Positions 51,850-60,085 of a stretch of DNA of 64,000 bases are shown here, in pieces. How positions within the stretch are numbered: position 1 is the stretch's first letter; every line of letters begins with the position of its first letter. The position numbers and the translations under genes were made by a program. The stretch lies in assembly GCA_004553625.1 (NCBI GenBank), contig SFKX01000003.1:122984-186983 (forward strand). The letters run 5' to 3'. Below the pieces are notes generated by a model. That model was not told the DNA's origin. It was given only the letters and a program-made list of their open reading frames with translations, and ran no database searches. The stretch is from Clostridiales bacterium. GTDB taxonomy: Bacteria > Bacillota_A > Clostridia > Oscillospirales > Oscillospiraceae.

Positions 51850-52872
51850 TCAAGCACGCTCCGTTGAGGCGCGTGCGATTATTTTTGTGGACAGCAGGGT
51901 CTGGCGTATGCTGGTCTCGGGATTCTCTATCTGGTCGATGAGTATTTCCGCCGCCTGGACGCCCAGCTCAAAGGTGTCCACCTCTATGCTCGTGATGCCC
52001 GGCTCCGCCAGGGACGTGACGGCGGTGTCGTCAAAACTGAGCACGCCGAAATCCTCCGGTACGCGCAGGCCCAGCCTCTGCGCCGCCCGCTGAGCGCCGA
52101 GCGCCAGCATGTCGCTGCCACAGGCCATGGCGTCAGGCCGGTTTTCAGACGTGAGCAGCGCCGTTACCTGGGCTATGACGTCGTCTATACTTTTCGCCTC
52201 GCTGTGCAGGATGAGGCCGCGGTCCACGCTCAGCCCGCAGGCATCCAGCTCGCGGCAGCAGCCTGAGAGCCTGTCGCGCGAGAAGAGGTCGCGCTCCGGC
52301 CCGCCGAGGTAACCGATGCGCCGGTAGCCCTTCGACACAAGGTGCCGCACGGCGATGACGCCCGCCTGGGTGTTGTTTATATCCAGCCAGCTGGTCTCCG
52401 CGCCAACGTCCTCCGCCCGGCCCAGGATGACGCAGGGGAAGTTCAGTTCCTCGACCTTGCGTATGAACTCCCGGCTCACCAGCGAGATGGGGAAAACCAC
52501 CCCGTCCACCTTTTTGCCGAGGATGAGCCGCTCCACACCCGAGACCCCGCCCGAGGCGCGCGAACCATTCGTTACCATGAGGCTGTAATCCCGCTTGTGT
52601 GCCACGGTCTCTAGTCCGAACACCGTGTTGTTGAAAAAGTCATTGGAATACGCCGCCGGGTCTGCGACGTCTATCACCAATGCGATGGCGCGCGGGCTGC
52701 CGCTGGCAAAGCTGCGCGCAAAGTCGTTTGGCACGTATCGCAGCTCATCCATCGCGTCGAATATTCGTTTTTTGGTCTCCTCCGAGATAGCTCCTTTTCC
52801 GTTCAGGACCCTGGACACCGTGGAAGCCGACACCCCCGCCAGCCTTGCCACGTCGCGGATTGTGACAGACAT
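51850..52872 (-). CDS. LacI-family transcriptional regulator
   Basis: 340 residues. N-terminal HTH VTIRDVARLAGVSASTVSRVLNG (3-25) with the hinge helix YVPNDFARSFASG, then a periplasmic-binding-like effector domain. It heads the alpha-glucan operon and likely represses it, lifted by maltodextrin or similar. AACCGGTT at 52886-52893 upstream is a LacI-type core operator. ATG has AGGAGGG nearby. Confidence 0.93.
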   Translation of the reverse strand: MSVTIRDVARLAGVSASTVSRVLNGKGAISEETKKRIFDAMDELRYVPNDFARSFASGSPRAIALVIDVADPAAYSNDFFNNTVFGLETVAHKRDYSLMVTNGSRASGGVSGVERLILGKKVDGVVFPISLVSREFIRKVEELNFPCVILGRAEDVGAETSWLDINNTQAGVIAVRHLVSKGYRRIGYLGGPERDLFSRDRLSGCCRELDACGLSVDRGLILHSEAKSIDDVIAQVTALLTSENRPDAMACGSDMLALGAQRAAQRLGLRVPEDFGVLSFDDTAVTSLAEPGITSIEVDTFELGVQAAEILIDQIENPETSIRQTLLSTKIIARASTERA

Positions 52873-52883
52873 AAGCCCTCCTG

Positions 52884-52895
52884 TGCAACCGGTTA
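52884..52895. promoter_or_regulatory. LacI-type operator of the alpha-glucan operon
   Basis: GCAACCGGTTAC contains the central CG palindrome AACCGGTT that LacI-family proteins favour. It lies 12-23 bases before the LacI start. A partial copy, GCAACCGTGTGAC, is at 53006-53018. Confidence 0.65.
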
Positions 52896-52936
52896 CTGAA
52901 ACTCTAGCCCCAAATTGCCTTTGTTTATATGAGCTA

Positions 52937-52955
52937 TTTGTAGAATATCTACAAA
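52937..52955. promoter_or_regulatory. 19-bp perfect palindrome in the alpha-glucan operon control region
   Basis: TTTGTAGA-ATA-TCTACAAA, two 8-bp arms, in the AT-rich gap 52873-53176. It differs from the LacI core, so a second regulator is possible. The gap otherwise contains only the operator, candidate promoter elements and the spoIVB terminator. Confidence 0.5.
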
Positions 52956-53140
52956 ATTTCTCGCGTAATTTGTGGATATAATTATTTACTCAAAAATATT
53001 CTAATGCAACCGTGTGACTAAATATAAACTAACACTTTTGGCCCAACTTGTCAACAAGCCGTTTGCATTTTATGAGCCACGCGCAATCTGGCGAATATGT
53101 ACCTTTTCCGTTTCGGGGGCGCGGCCCGCAATGCCGCGCG

Positions 53141-53167
53141 AAAAAGCAGGGCGCCTCGGAGGCGCCC
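53141..53167 (-). terminator. Intrinsic terminator after spoIVB
   Basis: GGGCGCC (53149-53155) pairs with GGCGCCC (53161-53167) around TCGGA; on the minus strand the stem is followed by TGCTTTTT. Confidence 0.7.
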
Positions 53168-53176
53168 CCTTTCAGT

Positions 53177-54202
53177 TCATGCCGCTATCGCCATTGTTGC
53201 AGCCTCCTCAGCTGCGGAGAGCATCGAGCTTATCGTTATCCCATAGCCGCGCGAGGGGTCCGAGATCAGAACATGCGTCACCGCGCCGATCAGTTTTCCG
53301 TCCTGTATGATCGGGCTGCCGGACATGCCCTGCACTATGCCGCCCGTAGCAGAAAGGAGCTCCGGGTCCGTCACCGTGACCATCAGCCGGCCTCCGGACT
53401 GCGCGCGCGAGATCTCAACGGAGTATTCCTTCACCTCGCTGCCGGACACGTTAGCCATAATAGTCGCCTGACCGTTTTTTATCTCGCCATCCTCAGCCAC
53501 AGGCATCGCCGCGCCTTCGAAGCCGCTCATTGCCTGCCCGAAAATGCCGCTCGAGGTGTTGCTCGTAACGCTGCCGAGCCTTGTCCCGCTGTCAAACGCC
53601 CCATGCAGTTCGCCCGCGCGGCCCTTTTCTCCCTTCTGCACGTCCGACACCGTCGCTGAACTTATGAATCCCTCTCCCAGAGGCAGCACCACCCCTGTAT
53701 CCACGTCGTTGATGCTGTGTCCCAGCGCGCCGAAGAGGCCGGTCTCAGGGTCGTAAAACGTCACCGTGCCTATTCCCGCTATGCCGTCCCGCAGCCAGAG
53801 CCCGAGCCGCCAGCATCCGTCTTCAGTCGAGAGCGCCGGCGTCACCGTGTACTGTATGAGCTGGCCCGCCCTCGTCAGCTGGACCGCCACGGGACTGCCG
53901 TCCAGGCAGGCCGCAGCCTCTGCAAAGTCCGCCGAGGTCGAAACCTCGCACGCCCCGAGCCGGACTATGATATCTCCCGGCTGGATACCGCAGTCCGCCG
54001 CCGGGCTCACCTTGCCCTCCGCAGTCTCCACCTCGGAAAGCGAGACCACCAGCAGTCCCGCCGTCTGTGCCTCAATGCCCACGGTCCGCCCCACCGGTAC
54101 CAGAGCCCTAGCTCCGTCCGCCAGCGCCGGGACGGCCAGCAGCGCCAGCGTCAGCAGCATGGCCAGCGCGGCCCGTGGGCACAAACGTTTCGTCTTTTCC
54201 AT
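53177..54202 (-). CDS. spoIVB: SpoIVB-type sporulation peptidase (S55)
   Basis: 341 residues. Signal or anchor segment (about 8-28), a PDZ domain (about 65-120: ADCGIQPGDIIVRLGACEVSTSADF), then the S55 peptidase domain with GHSINDVDTG (catalytic His), and GMSGSPIIQDGKLIGAVTHVL (catalytic Ser in GMSGSP near 297-302). SpoIVB is secreted by the forespore and triggers sigma-K processing. Family norm is about 400-430; this one is somewhat short at the N-terminal side. Its presence is the best evidence that the organism forms spores. Confidence 0.9.
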   Translation of the reverse strand: MEKTKRLCPRAALAMLLTLALLAVPALADGARALVPVGRTVGIEAQTAGLLVVSLSEVETAEGKVSPAADCGIQPGDIIVRLGACEVSTSADFAEAAACLDGSPVAVQLTRAGQLIQYTVTPALSTEDGCWRLGLWLRDGIAGIGTVTFYDPETGLFGALGHSINDVDTGVVLPLGEGFISSATVSDVQKGEKGRAGELHGAFDSGTRLGSVTSNTSSGIFGQAMSGFEGAAMPVAEDGEIKNGQATIMANVSGSEVKEYSVEISRAQSGGRLMVTVTDPELLSATGGIVQGMSGSPIIQDGKLIGAVTHVLISDPSRGYGITISSMLSAAEEAATMAIAA

Positions 54203-54352
54203 CTCTTTTTGTCTCCCCCCGCTCTTTTTCTACCCAGTCGCAGCGGAAAATTTTTCAATTTCTCGCTTTGTCCGGCTCTATCATTATGCTCCGAGCCGAG
54301 AAAAATAAAGGCGGTTTTTTAATGAATCATTTCCTCCAAAGCGCGATAGCAT

Positions 54353-54358
54353 TATAAT
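54353..54358 (+). promoter_or_regulatory. Possible -10 element for the M14 peptidase gene
   Basis: A perfect TATAAT about 33 bases before the start. The matching -35 position reads TTTCCT, a poor fit, so recognition is uncertain. Confidence 0.4.
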
Positions 54359-54390
54359 GCGGGAAGTTTGAGCGAAAGGAAAATCATACC

Positions 54391-55269
54391 ATGAAAAATT
54401 CATCGCAATGGAGCTCACGGCAGCTGGCGGCGGAGGTGCTGCGCACAGCGGCGCAGGGTCCTTACGGCGCTGCCGGTGTATACGGAAGGAGCGTGGCCGG
54501 CAGGGCGCTGCACTGGTTTTCGCTGGGCCGGGGCAGGCGCCGTCTGCTCCTGACGGCCGCGTTGCACGCAAACGAGTGGATCACCGCGCCGCTTCTCATG
54601 AAATTCGCGCACGAGCTGGCTTCCGGAGTCTGGCCGGGCGTGCTGGACGAGGTAAAGGTCTGGTTCGCACCCCTCGCAAACCCGGACGGGACTGACCTGG
54701 TGACCGGAGCTCTCAGCTCTGGTCCGCTCTGGGAAAACGCAAAACGCATAGCCGCGCAGTATCCGGATATCCCCTTCCCCGACGGCTGGAAGGCAAACAT
54801 CGGCGGAGTTGACTTGAATCTTCAGTTCCCCGCCGGTTGGGAGGAGGCCAAACGCATAAAATTCGCGCAGGGCTGGACCGGCCCCGCGCCCAGGGATTAC
54901 GTCGGCAGAGCTCCGCTATGCGCGCCGGAGAGCCGCGCCCTTTACCGGCTCACTAAACGCATAGCTCCGGACATGGTTCTGGCGCTGCACACGCAGGGAG
55001 AAGTGATTTATTGGAAATACCTGGACATAGAGCCGCCCGGCGCCAGAGTCTGCGGAGAGGCAATGGCCGCAGCTTCCGGCTATGCGCTGGAGGATACGCC
55101 CTACGCTTCGGGACACGCGGGCTTCAAGGACTGGTTCATTCTCGAGTACGACAAGCCGGGCTATACGATCGAGTGCGGACTGGGCGAAAACCCTCTGCCC
55201 ATCTCGGAATTCGACGAAATCTATTCCGCGGTACGTGCACTGCTCGCCAGGGTGGTGCTGGGCTGTTGA
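54391..55269 (+). CDS. M14-family zinc carboxypeptidase (murein-peptide type)
   Basis: 292 residues with no signal peptide. Zinc ligands H59-x-x-E62 (HANE) and H201 (LALHTQGE), and the catalytic Glu in TIECGLGENPLP (E262 or E267), are in place. The sequence ANPDGTDL and the late GFKDWF match gamma-D-glutamyl-L-diamino acid endopeptidase types that trim peptidoglycan peptides. Located opposite spoIVB, so a role in spore or wall peptide turnover is a reasonable guess. Confidence 0.85.
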   Translation: MKNSSQWSSRQLAAEVLRTAAQGPYGAAGVYGRSVAGRALHWFSLGRGRRRLLLTAALHANEWITAPLLMKFAHELASGVWPGVLDEVKVWFAPLANPDGTDLVTGALSSGPLWENAKRIAAQYPDIPFPDGWKANIGGVDLNLQFPAGWEEAKRIKFAQGWTGPAPRDYVGRAPLCAPESRALYRLTKRIAPDMVLALHTQGEVIYWKYLDIEPPGARVCGEAMAAASGYALEDTPYASGHAGFKDWFILEYDKPGYTIECGLGENPLPISEFDEIYSAVRALLARVVLGC

Positions 55270-55293
55270 CTTATTTCGAAGTTGGGATATAAT
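55266..55293 (+). promoter_or_regulatory. Predicted promoter of the Mrp-type ATPase gene
   Basis: TTGACT (55266-55271), 16-base spacer, TATAAT (55288-55293). The -35 overlaps the stop codon of the M14 gene. Confidence 0.7.
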
Positions 55294-55339
55294 AATCAGT
55301 GCTGTTGTGTACTATTATTTACAAAAGAGGTATAGATTA

Positions 55340-56167
55340 ATGAGCGAAAACTGCAATCATGATTGTTCCTCCTGCGCCGAAAACTGCGAGAGCCGCAAGC
55401 AGAGCTTTCTGAAGCCCCTGCACGAGGGCGCGGCCGTGGGCCGCGTCATCGCAGTGGTCAGCGGCAAGGGCGGCGTTGGCAAGAGCTTGGTCACCAGCCT
55501 TCTCGCCTGTGAGATGCAGCGCCGCGGCCACAGGACCGCCGTGCTGGACGCAGATATAACCGGCCCCTCCATCCCCCAGATGTTCGGCGTACACGAGGGA
55601 GCCCGCGGCGGCGAGAACTTCATCCTGCCCGTCGTGAGCCGCGGCGGGATGCAGATGATGAGCATGAACGTCCTCCTGCCCAAGGAGACGGACCCCGTGG
55701 TCTGGCGCGGTCCCGTCATCGCCGGCGCCGTAGAGCAGTTCTGGACGGACGTCATCTGGGACAACGTGGACTATATGTTCGTCGACATGCCTCCCGGGAC
55801 CGGCGACGTGCCGCTGACCGTTTTCCAGTCGCTGCCCGTAAACGGCATTGTCGTCGTGGCGAGCCCCCAGGAGCTGGTGGGGATGATCGTTGAGAAGGCC
55901 GTGAACATGGCCTCCATGATGGATAAGCGCGTGCTGGGCCTGGTGGAGAACATGAGCTACTTCGTCTGTCCCGACTGCGGAGGAAAGCACAGCGTCTTTG
56001 GTGAGAGCCATATAGACGAGATCGCCGCCCGCTTTGGTATCGGCCAGGTGGCGAAGCTGCCCATAGACCCCGGCTACGCCGCCGCCTGCGACGCCGGCAA
56101 GATCGAAGCGCTTGAGGTCCCCGAACTCCGGGAGCTCGCGGACTATATCGAGCGCGGAGCCTATTGA
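55340..56167 (+). CDS. mrp: Mrp/NBP35-type P-loop ATPase (Fe-S cluster carrier)
   Basis: 275 residues, cytosolic. An N-terminal Cys-rich segment CNHDCSSCAENC (5-16), deviant Walker A SGKGGVGKS (41-49), DADITGPSIPQ, DMPPGTGD and CPDCGGKHSVFG (a CxxC pair that can bridge a [4Fe-4S] in a dimer). Members bind and hand over Fe-S clusters. ATG 55340 with AAAGAGG; the reading frame open upstream overlaps the M14 gene and is ignored. Confidence 0.93.
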   Translation: MSENCNHDCSSCAENCESRKQSFLKPLHEGAAVGRVIAVVSGKGGVGKSLVTSLLACEMQRRGHRTAVLDADITGPSIPQMFGVHEGARGGENFILPVVSRGGMQMMSMNVLLPKETDPVVWRGPVIAGAVEQFWTDVIWDNVDYMFVDMPPGTGDVPLTVFQSLPVNGIVVVASPQELVGMIVEKAVNMASMMDKRVLGLVENMSYFVCPDCGGKHSVFGESHIDEIAARFGIGQVAKLPIDPGYAAACDAGKIEALEVPELRELADYIERGAY

Positions 56168-56184
56168 GTTTGTTGAGATAAACG

Positions 56185-56215
56185 CGGGAACGGCCCTGAA
56201 AGAGGGCCGTTCCCG
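56185..56215 (+). terminator. Hairpin between mrp and the CDF transporter gene
   Basis: CGGGAACGGCCCT pairs perfectly with AGGGCCGTTCCCG (13-bp stem, GAAAG loop). No T-run follows, so it may attenuate rather than stop transcription into the next gene. Confidence 0.6.
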
Positions 56216-56236
56216 GCGTATTTGGGAGGTTAGAGC

Positions 56237-57403
56237 GTGATAACTCTGCTAGCAAGGCTTTTTATCAAAGACCGGGACAAGGTGGCGGACGCCGCCGTGC
56301 GCCGCGCCTACGGCATGCTCTGCTCGCTTACCGGCATCGGCCTGAACGTGCTTCTCTTCCTGGGCAAATACCTGGCCGGAAGGCTCTCCGGCTCCATCGC
56401 CATGACGGCGGACGCCTTCAACAACCTTTCTGACGCCGGTTCCTCCGTCATAACGCTCCTGGGCTTCAGGATGGCGGCGAAAAAGCCGGATCCCGGGCAT
56501 CCTTTCGGTCATGGCCGGATCGAATACCTCTCCGGTGTGGCTGTGTCCATCATCATCATCGTTGTGGGCGTGCAGCTGGGCCTGGAATCTATCGACAAGA
56601 TCATGAATCCGCAGCCCGTGGACGCAGGGCTGCTGCCCATGCTGGTGCTCGTGGCCTCCATCTGCGTGAAGGGTTATATGTTTGCCTACAACCGCGGCAT
56701 AGGCCGGAAGATAAATTCCCCCGGCATGGCAGCAACTGCCATGGATTCGCTCTCGGATTCGATAGCGACCAGCGTCGTGCTCATCTCGATGCTGCTGTCC
56801 CGCTTCGCCGGAGTGAACGCGGACGGCTGGGGCGGCATCGCCGTGGCGTGCTTTATCATCTTTTCCGGTTTCAAGGCCGCAAAAGAAACCCTCAGCCCGC
56901 TCCTCGGCAACCCGCCGGACCCACAGCTCGTGCATGATATCACCAACATCGTCCTCTCCCATTCCGAGGTCATGAACGTGCACGACCTCATCGTCCACGA
57001 CTACGGCCCGGGCAGGCTCATGGTCTCGCTCCATGCAGAGGTACCCGGCAACGGCGATATCTACGCCCTCCACGACACGATCGACACCATCGAATACGAG
57101 CTGTCATCCAAGCTCGGCTGCGACGCCGTTATACATATGGACCCAGTAAGCCCGGACGGCACCAAGACCGCGCACATGCGCGACGAGCTTGCAGAGGCGG
57201 CCAAGTCCATCGACCCCCGCCTCAGCATACACGACTTCCGCATCGTGGACGGCCCCACGCACACCAACGTCATCTTCGACGCGGTCCTTCCGAATGACAG
57301 CAAGCTCACGGAGGAAGAGGCGGTCGCCCAGCTTGAGGCCCTGGTCCACAGTCTTTGGCAGAACTCGCACCCGAAGGTACACATAGACCGCCCATTCGTA
57401 TAA
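56237..57403 (+). CDS. Cation diffusion facilitator (CDF) metal transporter
   Basis: 388 residues, about six spans in the first 210. Metal-site residues appear as DAFNNLSDAGSS (span 2) and DSLSDSIATS (span 5). HPFGHGRIEYLSG is the conserved loop. The C-terminal cytosolic domain (about 215-300) and an extra tail of about 80 residues follow. Exports divalent metals (Zn, Mn, Fe or Ni) in exchange for protons. GTG start with GGGAGG eight bases upstream. Confidence 0.92.
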   Translation: MITLLARLFIKDRDKVADAAVRRAYGMLCSLTGIGLNVLLFLGKYLAGRLSGSIAMTADAFNNLSDAGSSVITLLGFRMAAKKPDPGHPFGHGRIEYLSGVAVSIIIIVVGVQLGLESIDKIMNPQPVDAGLLPMLVLVASICVKGYMFAYNRGIGRKINSPGMAATAMDSLSDSIATSVVLISMLLSRFAGVNADGWGGIAVACFIIFSGFKAAKETLSPLLGNPPDPQLVHDITNIVLSHSEVMNVHDLIVHDYGPGRLMVSLHAEVPGNGDIYALHDTIDTIEYELSSKLGCDAVIHMDPVSPDGTKTAHMRDELAEAAKSIDPRLSIHDFRIVDGPTHTNVIFDAVLPNDSKLTEEEAVAQLEALVHSLWQNSHPKVHIDRPFV

Positions 57404-57437
57404 AAAAGGCTCCCGAAAGCCGGCGCTTTCGGGAGCC
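57402..57437 (-). terminator. Terminator after the branched-chain aminotransferase gene
   Basis: GGCTCCCGAAAGC (57408-57420) pairs with GCTTTCGGGAGCC (57425-57437); on the minus strand six T follow. A second hairpin (GGGGGCGGAAG with CTTCCGCCCCC, 57446-57469) lies between it and the ilvE stop. Both strands converge here, so it can also weakly end the CDF transcript. Confidence 0.85.
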
Positions 57438-57482
57438 TGCGGCCTGGGGGCGGAAGCACTTCCGCCCCCTGTAAGTTTGGGG

Positions 57483-58553
57483 TCAGCAGACCTTGACGAT
57501 CCAGCCGCGGGTGTCGGGCACCTTGCCCCACTGGATACCGGTCAGTTCGTCGTAGAGTCTCTGGGTGACGGGGCCGATCTTGTTGTCGGCAATGATGTGG
57601 TCTTTGTCCTTGTAGCTCAGAAGGCCGATGGGCGAGACGACGGCGGCAGTACCGCAGCCCCAGGCCTCCTCGAGCTTCCCGCTCTCGGCGGCTTCGATGA
57701 GCTCGTCAACGGAGAGCTTGCGCTCCTCGACCTCGTAGCCCCAGTCCTTCAGGACCTGGATACAGCTCTTGCGAGTGATGCCGGGCAGGACCGTTCCGCC
57801 GGAAATATCCGGGGTGACGATCTTGCCGTCTATCTTGAACATGACGTTCATCGCGCCGACTTCTTCTATGTATTTCATCTCGACGCCGTCGAGCCAGAGG
57901 ACCTGGGAGAAGCCCTTCTTCTCGGCCTCTTCGCCGGCGCGCATGGAGGCCGCGTAGTTGCCGCCGCACTTGGCAAAGCCCGTGCCGCCGCGGACAGCGC
58001 GGACGTCGCGGCTCTCAATCATGATCTTGACCGGGTTGATACCCTCTGCGTAGTAGCTGCCGGAGGGCGAGCAAATGATGCAGAAGAGGTAGTGGTGACC
58101 GGCGTGCACGCCCAGGACTGCGTCCGTTGCGATTACGAAGGGACGCAGGTAGAGCGAGGTGCCGTATTCATGCGGGACCCAGTCCGCGTCAACCGTGACG
58201 ATAGTCTTGAGCGCCTCAAGATAAAGGTCCTCGGGGATGTGCGGGATGCACATACGTGCCGCAGAGTTGTTCATGCGGGCGATATTTTCCGTCGGGCGGA
58301 AGAGCTGGACAACGCCCTCTGCCGTTCTGTAGGCCTTCAGGCCCTCAAATATCTCCTGCGCATAGTGCAGAACGTTGGCGCAGGGCATGAGCTCGATGGG
58401 CCCATAGGGCACCACGCGCGGGTCATGCCAGCCCTGGCCCTCGTCGTAATTCATAAGGAACATATGGTCTGAGAAAACCTTGCCGAAGCCGAGCTTGTCG
58501 GACGGGGTCTTTGCCTTGGGGGCCGTGGTCTTTATTATTTTGATTTCCTCCAT
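57483..58553 (-). CDS. ilvE: Branched-chain amino acid aminotransferase
   Basis: 356 residues, cytosolic, PLP fold type IV. GLKAYR, SLYLRPFVIATD, GGTGFAKCGGNYAAS (PLP Lys), and EAWGCGTAAVVSPIG are family signatures of the long-form BCAT. It performs the last step in Val/Leu/Ile synthesis or the first step in their breakdown. ATG 58553 is chosen on family N-terminus and AAGGA upstream; a longer frame adds 34 Arg-rich residues without support. Confidence 0.94.
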   Translation of the reverse strand: MEEIKIIKTTAPKAKTPSDKLGFGKVFSDHMFLMNYDEGQGWHDPRVVPYGPIELMPCANVLHYAQEIFEGLKAYRTAEGVVQLFRPTENIARMNNSAARMCIPHIPEDLYLEALKTIVTVDADWVPHEYGTSLYLRPFVIATDAVLGVHAGHHYLFCIICSPSGSYYAEGINPVKIMIESRDVRAVRGGTGFAKCGGNYAASMRAGEEAEKKGFSQVLWLDGVEMKYIEEVGAMNVMFKIDGKIVTPDISGGTVLPGITRKSCIQVLKDWGYEVEERKLSVDELIEAAESGKLEEAWGCGTAAVVSPIGLLSYKDKDHIIADNKIGPVTQRLYDELTGIQWGKVPDTRGWIVKVC

Positions 58554-58627
58554 TTTATCTGTCCTTCCCTCAGAGTTTCGGCGGGCTCTCCACGCCTCTC
58601 TCTTGCGCGGAGGCTCCCCCCTATTTA

Positions 58628-58655
58628 ATGTTACCACGTTTTGGCGATATTGCAA
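58628..58655 (-). promoter_or_regulatory. Possible promoter of ilvE
   Basis: Minus-strand TTGCAA (58650-58655), 16-base spacer, TAACAT (58628-58633). Moderate match. Confidence 0.45.
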
Positions 58656-58664
58656 TAGACAATC

Positions 58665-58693
58665 TTGCGTTGTATGGAATTTTAGGTTAAAAT
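58665..58693 (+). promoter_or_regulatory. Predicted promoter of the DUF362 gene
   Basis: TTGCGT (58665-58670), 17-base spacer, TAAAAT (58688-58693), about 28 bases before the start codon. Confidence 0.6.
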
Positions 58694-58720
58694 ATACAAA
58701 AATCGACGGAGGTATCCGTA

Positions 58721-59857
58721 ATGTGCGTTAATGTCTCAATCGTCGCTTGCCCGGATTATGGGCCGCAAACCGCAAAGGCCGCGTTGGAGGCGGTCCTCGA
58801 ACCTCTGGGCAGCCTGAACTGGGTGCAGCCGGGGATGAAGATCGCCGTCAAAGCAAACCTCGTCGCTCGTATGAAACCGGAGACCGCCGCCGCGACGCAT
58901 CCCGTCCTTGTGACCGAGCTCTGCCGCATGCTAGTCGGACGCGGCGCGCAGGTCGTCGTGGGGGACAGCCCGGGCGGCCCCTTCACCGCCGCCTGGGTCG
59001 GCGGCATCTACAGCGGCACGGGTATGCGCATGGTCGAGGAATCCGGCGCAAAGCTCAACTCCAACTACTCGACCTGTGAGGTCAGCTTCCCGGAGGGCAA
59101 CACCGTCAAGAGCTTCCCATTCACCAGCTGGCTGTTGGAGGCAGACGCCGTAATAGACTTCGCCAAGCTCAAGACCCACGGCATGGCAGGTATGACCTGC
59201 GCCGTCAAGAACTTTTTCGGAGTCATACCCGGTACAAAAAAGCCGGAATTTCACTATATGTACCCCAACACGGCGGACTTCTGCGACATGCTCTGCGACC
59301 TCGCCGCCTTCGTCAAGCCCAGGCTCACCCTGGTGGACGCAGTGCTGTGCATGGAGGGCAATGGTCCAACCCAGGGCAAGCCCAGGCACATGGGCGCCCT
59401 GCTCGCGGCGGATACGCCATTCAACGCTGACCTCGTCTGCGCCGGGCTTATCGGCATGAATCCGGCTGACGCGCCGACTGTCGCTGCCGCCATCAAAAGG
59501 GGGCTTTGTCCGGGCTCAGCCGAAAAGCTCCTGATATCCGGCGACCCGCGGAGCTTCGCTCTGCCAGACTTTGAGAAACTGCCGATCTCGCAGGACATCA
59601 CGTTCCACCGCGGCTTCCCGCTGATAAACGCGTTTATAAGGCGCAATTTCGGCACCGGACCGAAAATAGACCGCAAAAAATGCGTAGGCTGCGGAAAGTG
59701 CCGCGAGGTCTGCCCCGCCGGAGCCGCTCAAGTCAGCCGCGGCAAAGCACATATTGACACCAAGCTCTGCATACGCTGCTTCTGCTGCCAGGAGTTTTGC
59801 CCCAAGGGCGCGGTCAGCGTCCACCGTCCGCTGCTGGCAAGAATAGTAACAAAATAG
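58721..59857 (+). CDS. DUF362-domain protein with C-terminal 2x[4Fe-4S] ferredoxin domain
   Basis: 378 residues, cytosolic. DUF362 region (about 1-290: GMKIAVKANLVARMKPETAAATHPVLV, KLKTHGMAGMTCAVKNFFGVIPG) then C-V-G-C-G-K-C-R-E-V-C-P and C-I-R-C-F-C-C-Q-E-F-C-P (about 323-365), two ferredoxin-type clusters. Biochemical function of DUF362 is unknown; an electron-transfer or Fe-S role is inferred. ATG with CGGAGG. Ends at a strong terminator. Confidence 0.9.
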   Translation: MCVNVSIVACPDYGPQTAKAALEAVLEPLGSLNWVQPGMKIAVKANLVARMKPETAAATHPVLVTELCRMLVGRGAQVVVGDSPGGPFTAAWVGGIYSGTGMRMVEESGAKLNSNYSTCEVSFPEGNTVKSFPFTSWLLEADAVIDFAKLKTHGMAGMTCAVKNFFGVIPGTKKPEFHYMYPNTADFCDMLCDLAAFVKPRLTLVDAVLCMEGNGPTQGKPRHMGALLAADTPFNADLVCAGLIGMNPADAPTVAAAIKRGLCPGSAEKLLISGDPRSFALPDFEKLPISQDITFHRGFPLINAFIRRNFGTGPKIDRKKCVGCGKCREVCPAGAAQVSRGKAHIDTKLCIRCFCCQEFCPKGAVSVHRPLLARIVTK

Positions 59858-59863
59858 GCTTCT

Positions 59864-59897
59864 CCTCCCCCGTTCAATGCGGGGGAGGCGTTTTTTT
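59864..59897 (+). terminator. Intrinsic terminator after the DUF362 gene
   Basis: CCTCCCCCG (59864-59872) pairs with CGGGGGAGG (59880-59888), then CG and TTTTTTT. Confidence 0.93.
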
Positions 59898-59960
59898 AGC
59901 AGAATCGACAGTTTTCCGGCGTCTGCGTCAAAATAAATTTTAGATTATAAAAAATTTTTG

Positions 59961-59989
59961 TTGACTTTTCTTTATACGAGGCTTATACT
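59961..59989 (+). promoter_or_regulatory. Predicted strong promoter of the NCS1 permease gene
   Basis: TTGACT (59961-59966), 17-base spacer, TATACT (59984-59989), with an AT-rich upstream region (UP-like). Leader of about 90 bases. Confidence 0.75.
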
Positions 59990-60085
59990 GTAAATGCAAA
60001 CAGATTTTGGGCCAAGGCAAAGGATTTTTTGTGCTACTTGTATAATTGTCCAAGGCCTACAACAACTTTCAAGGAGGTCCTGAGC

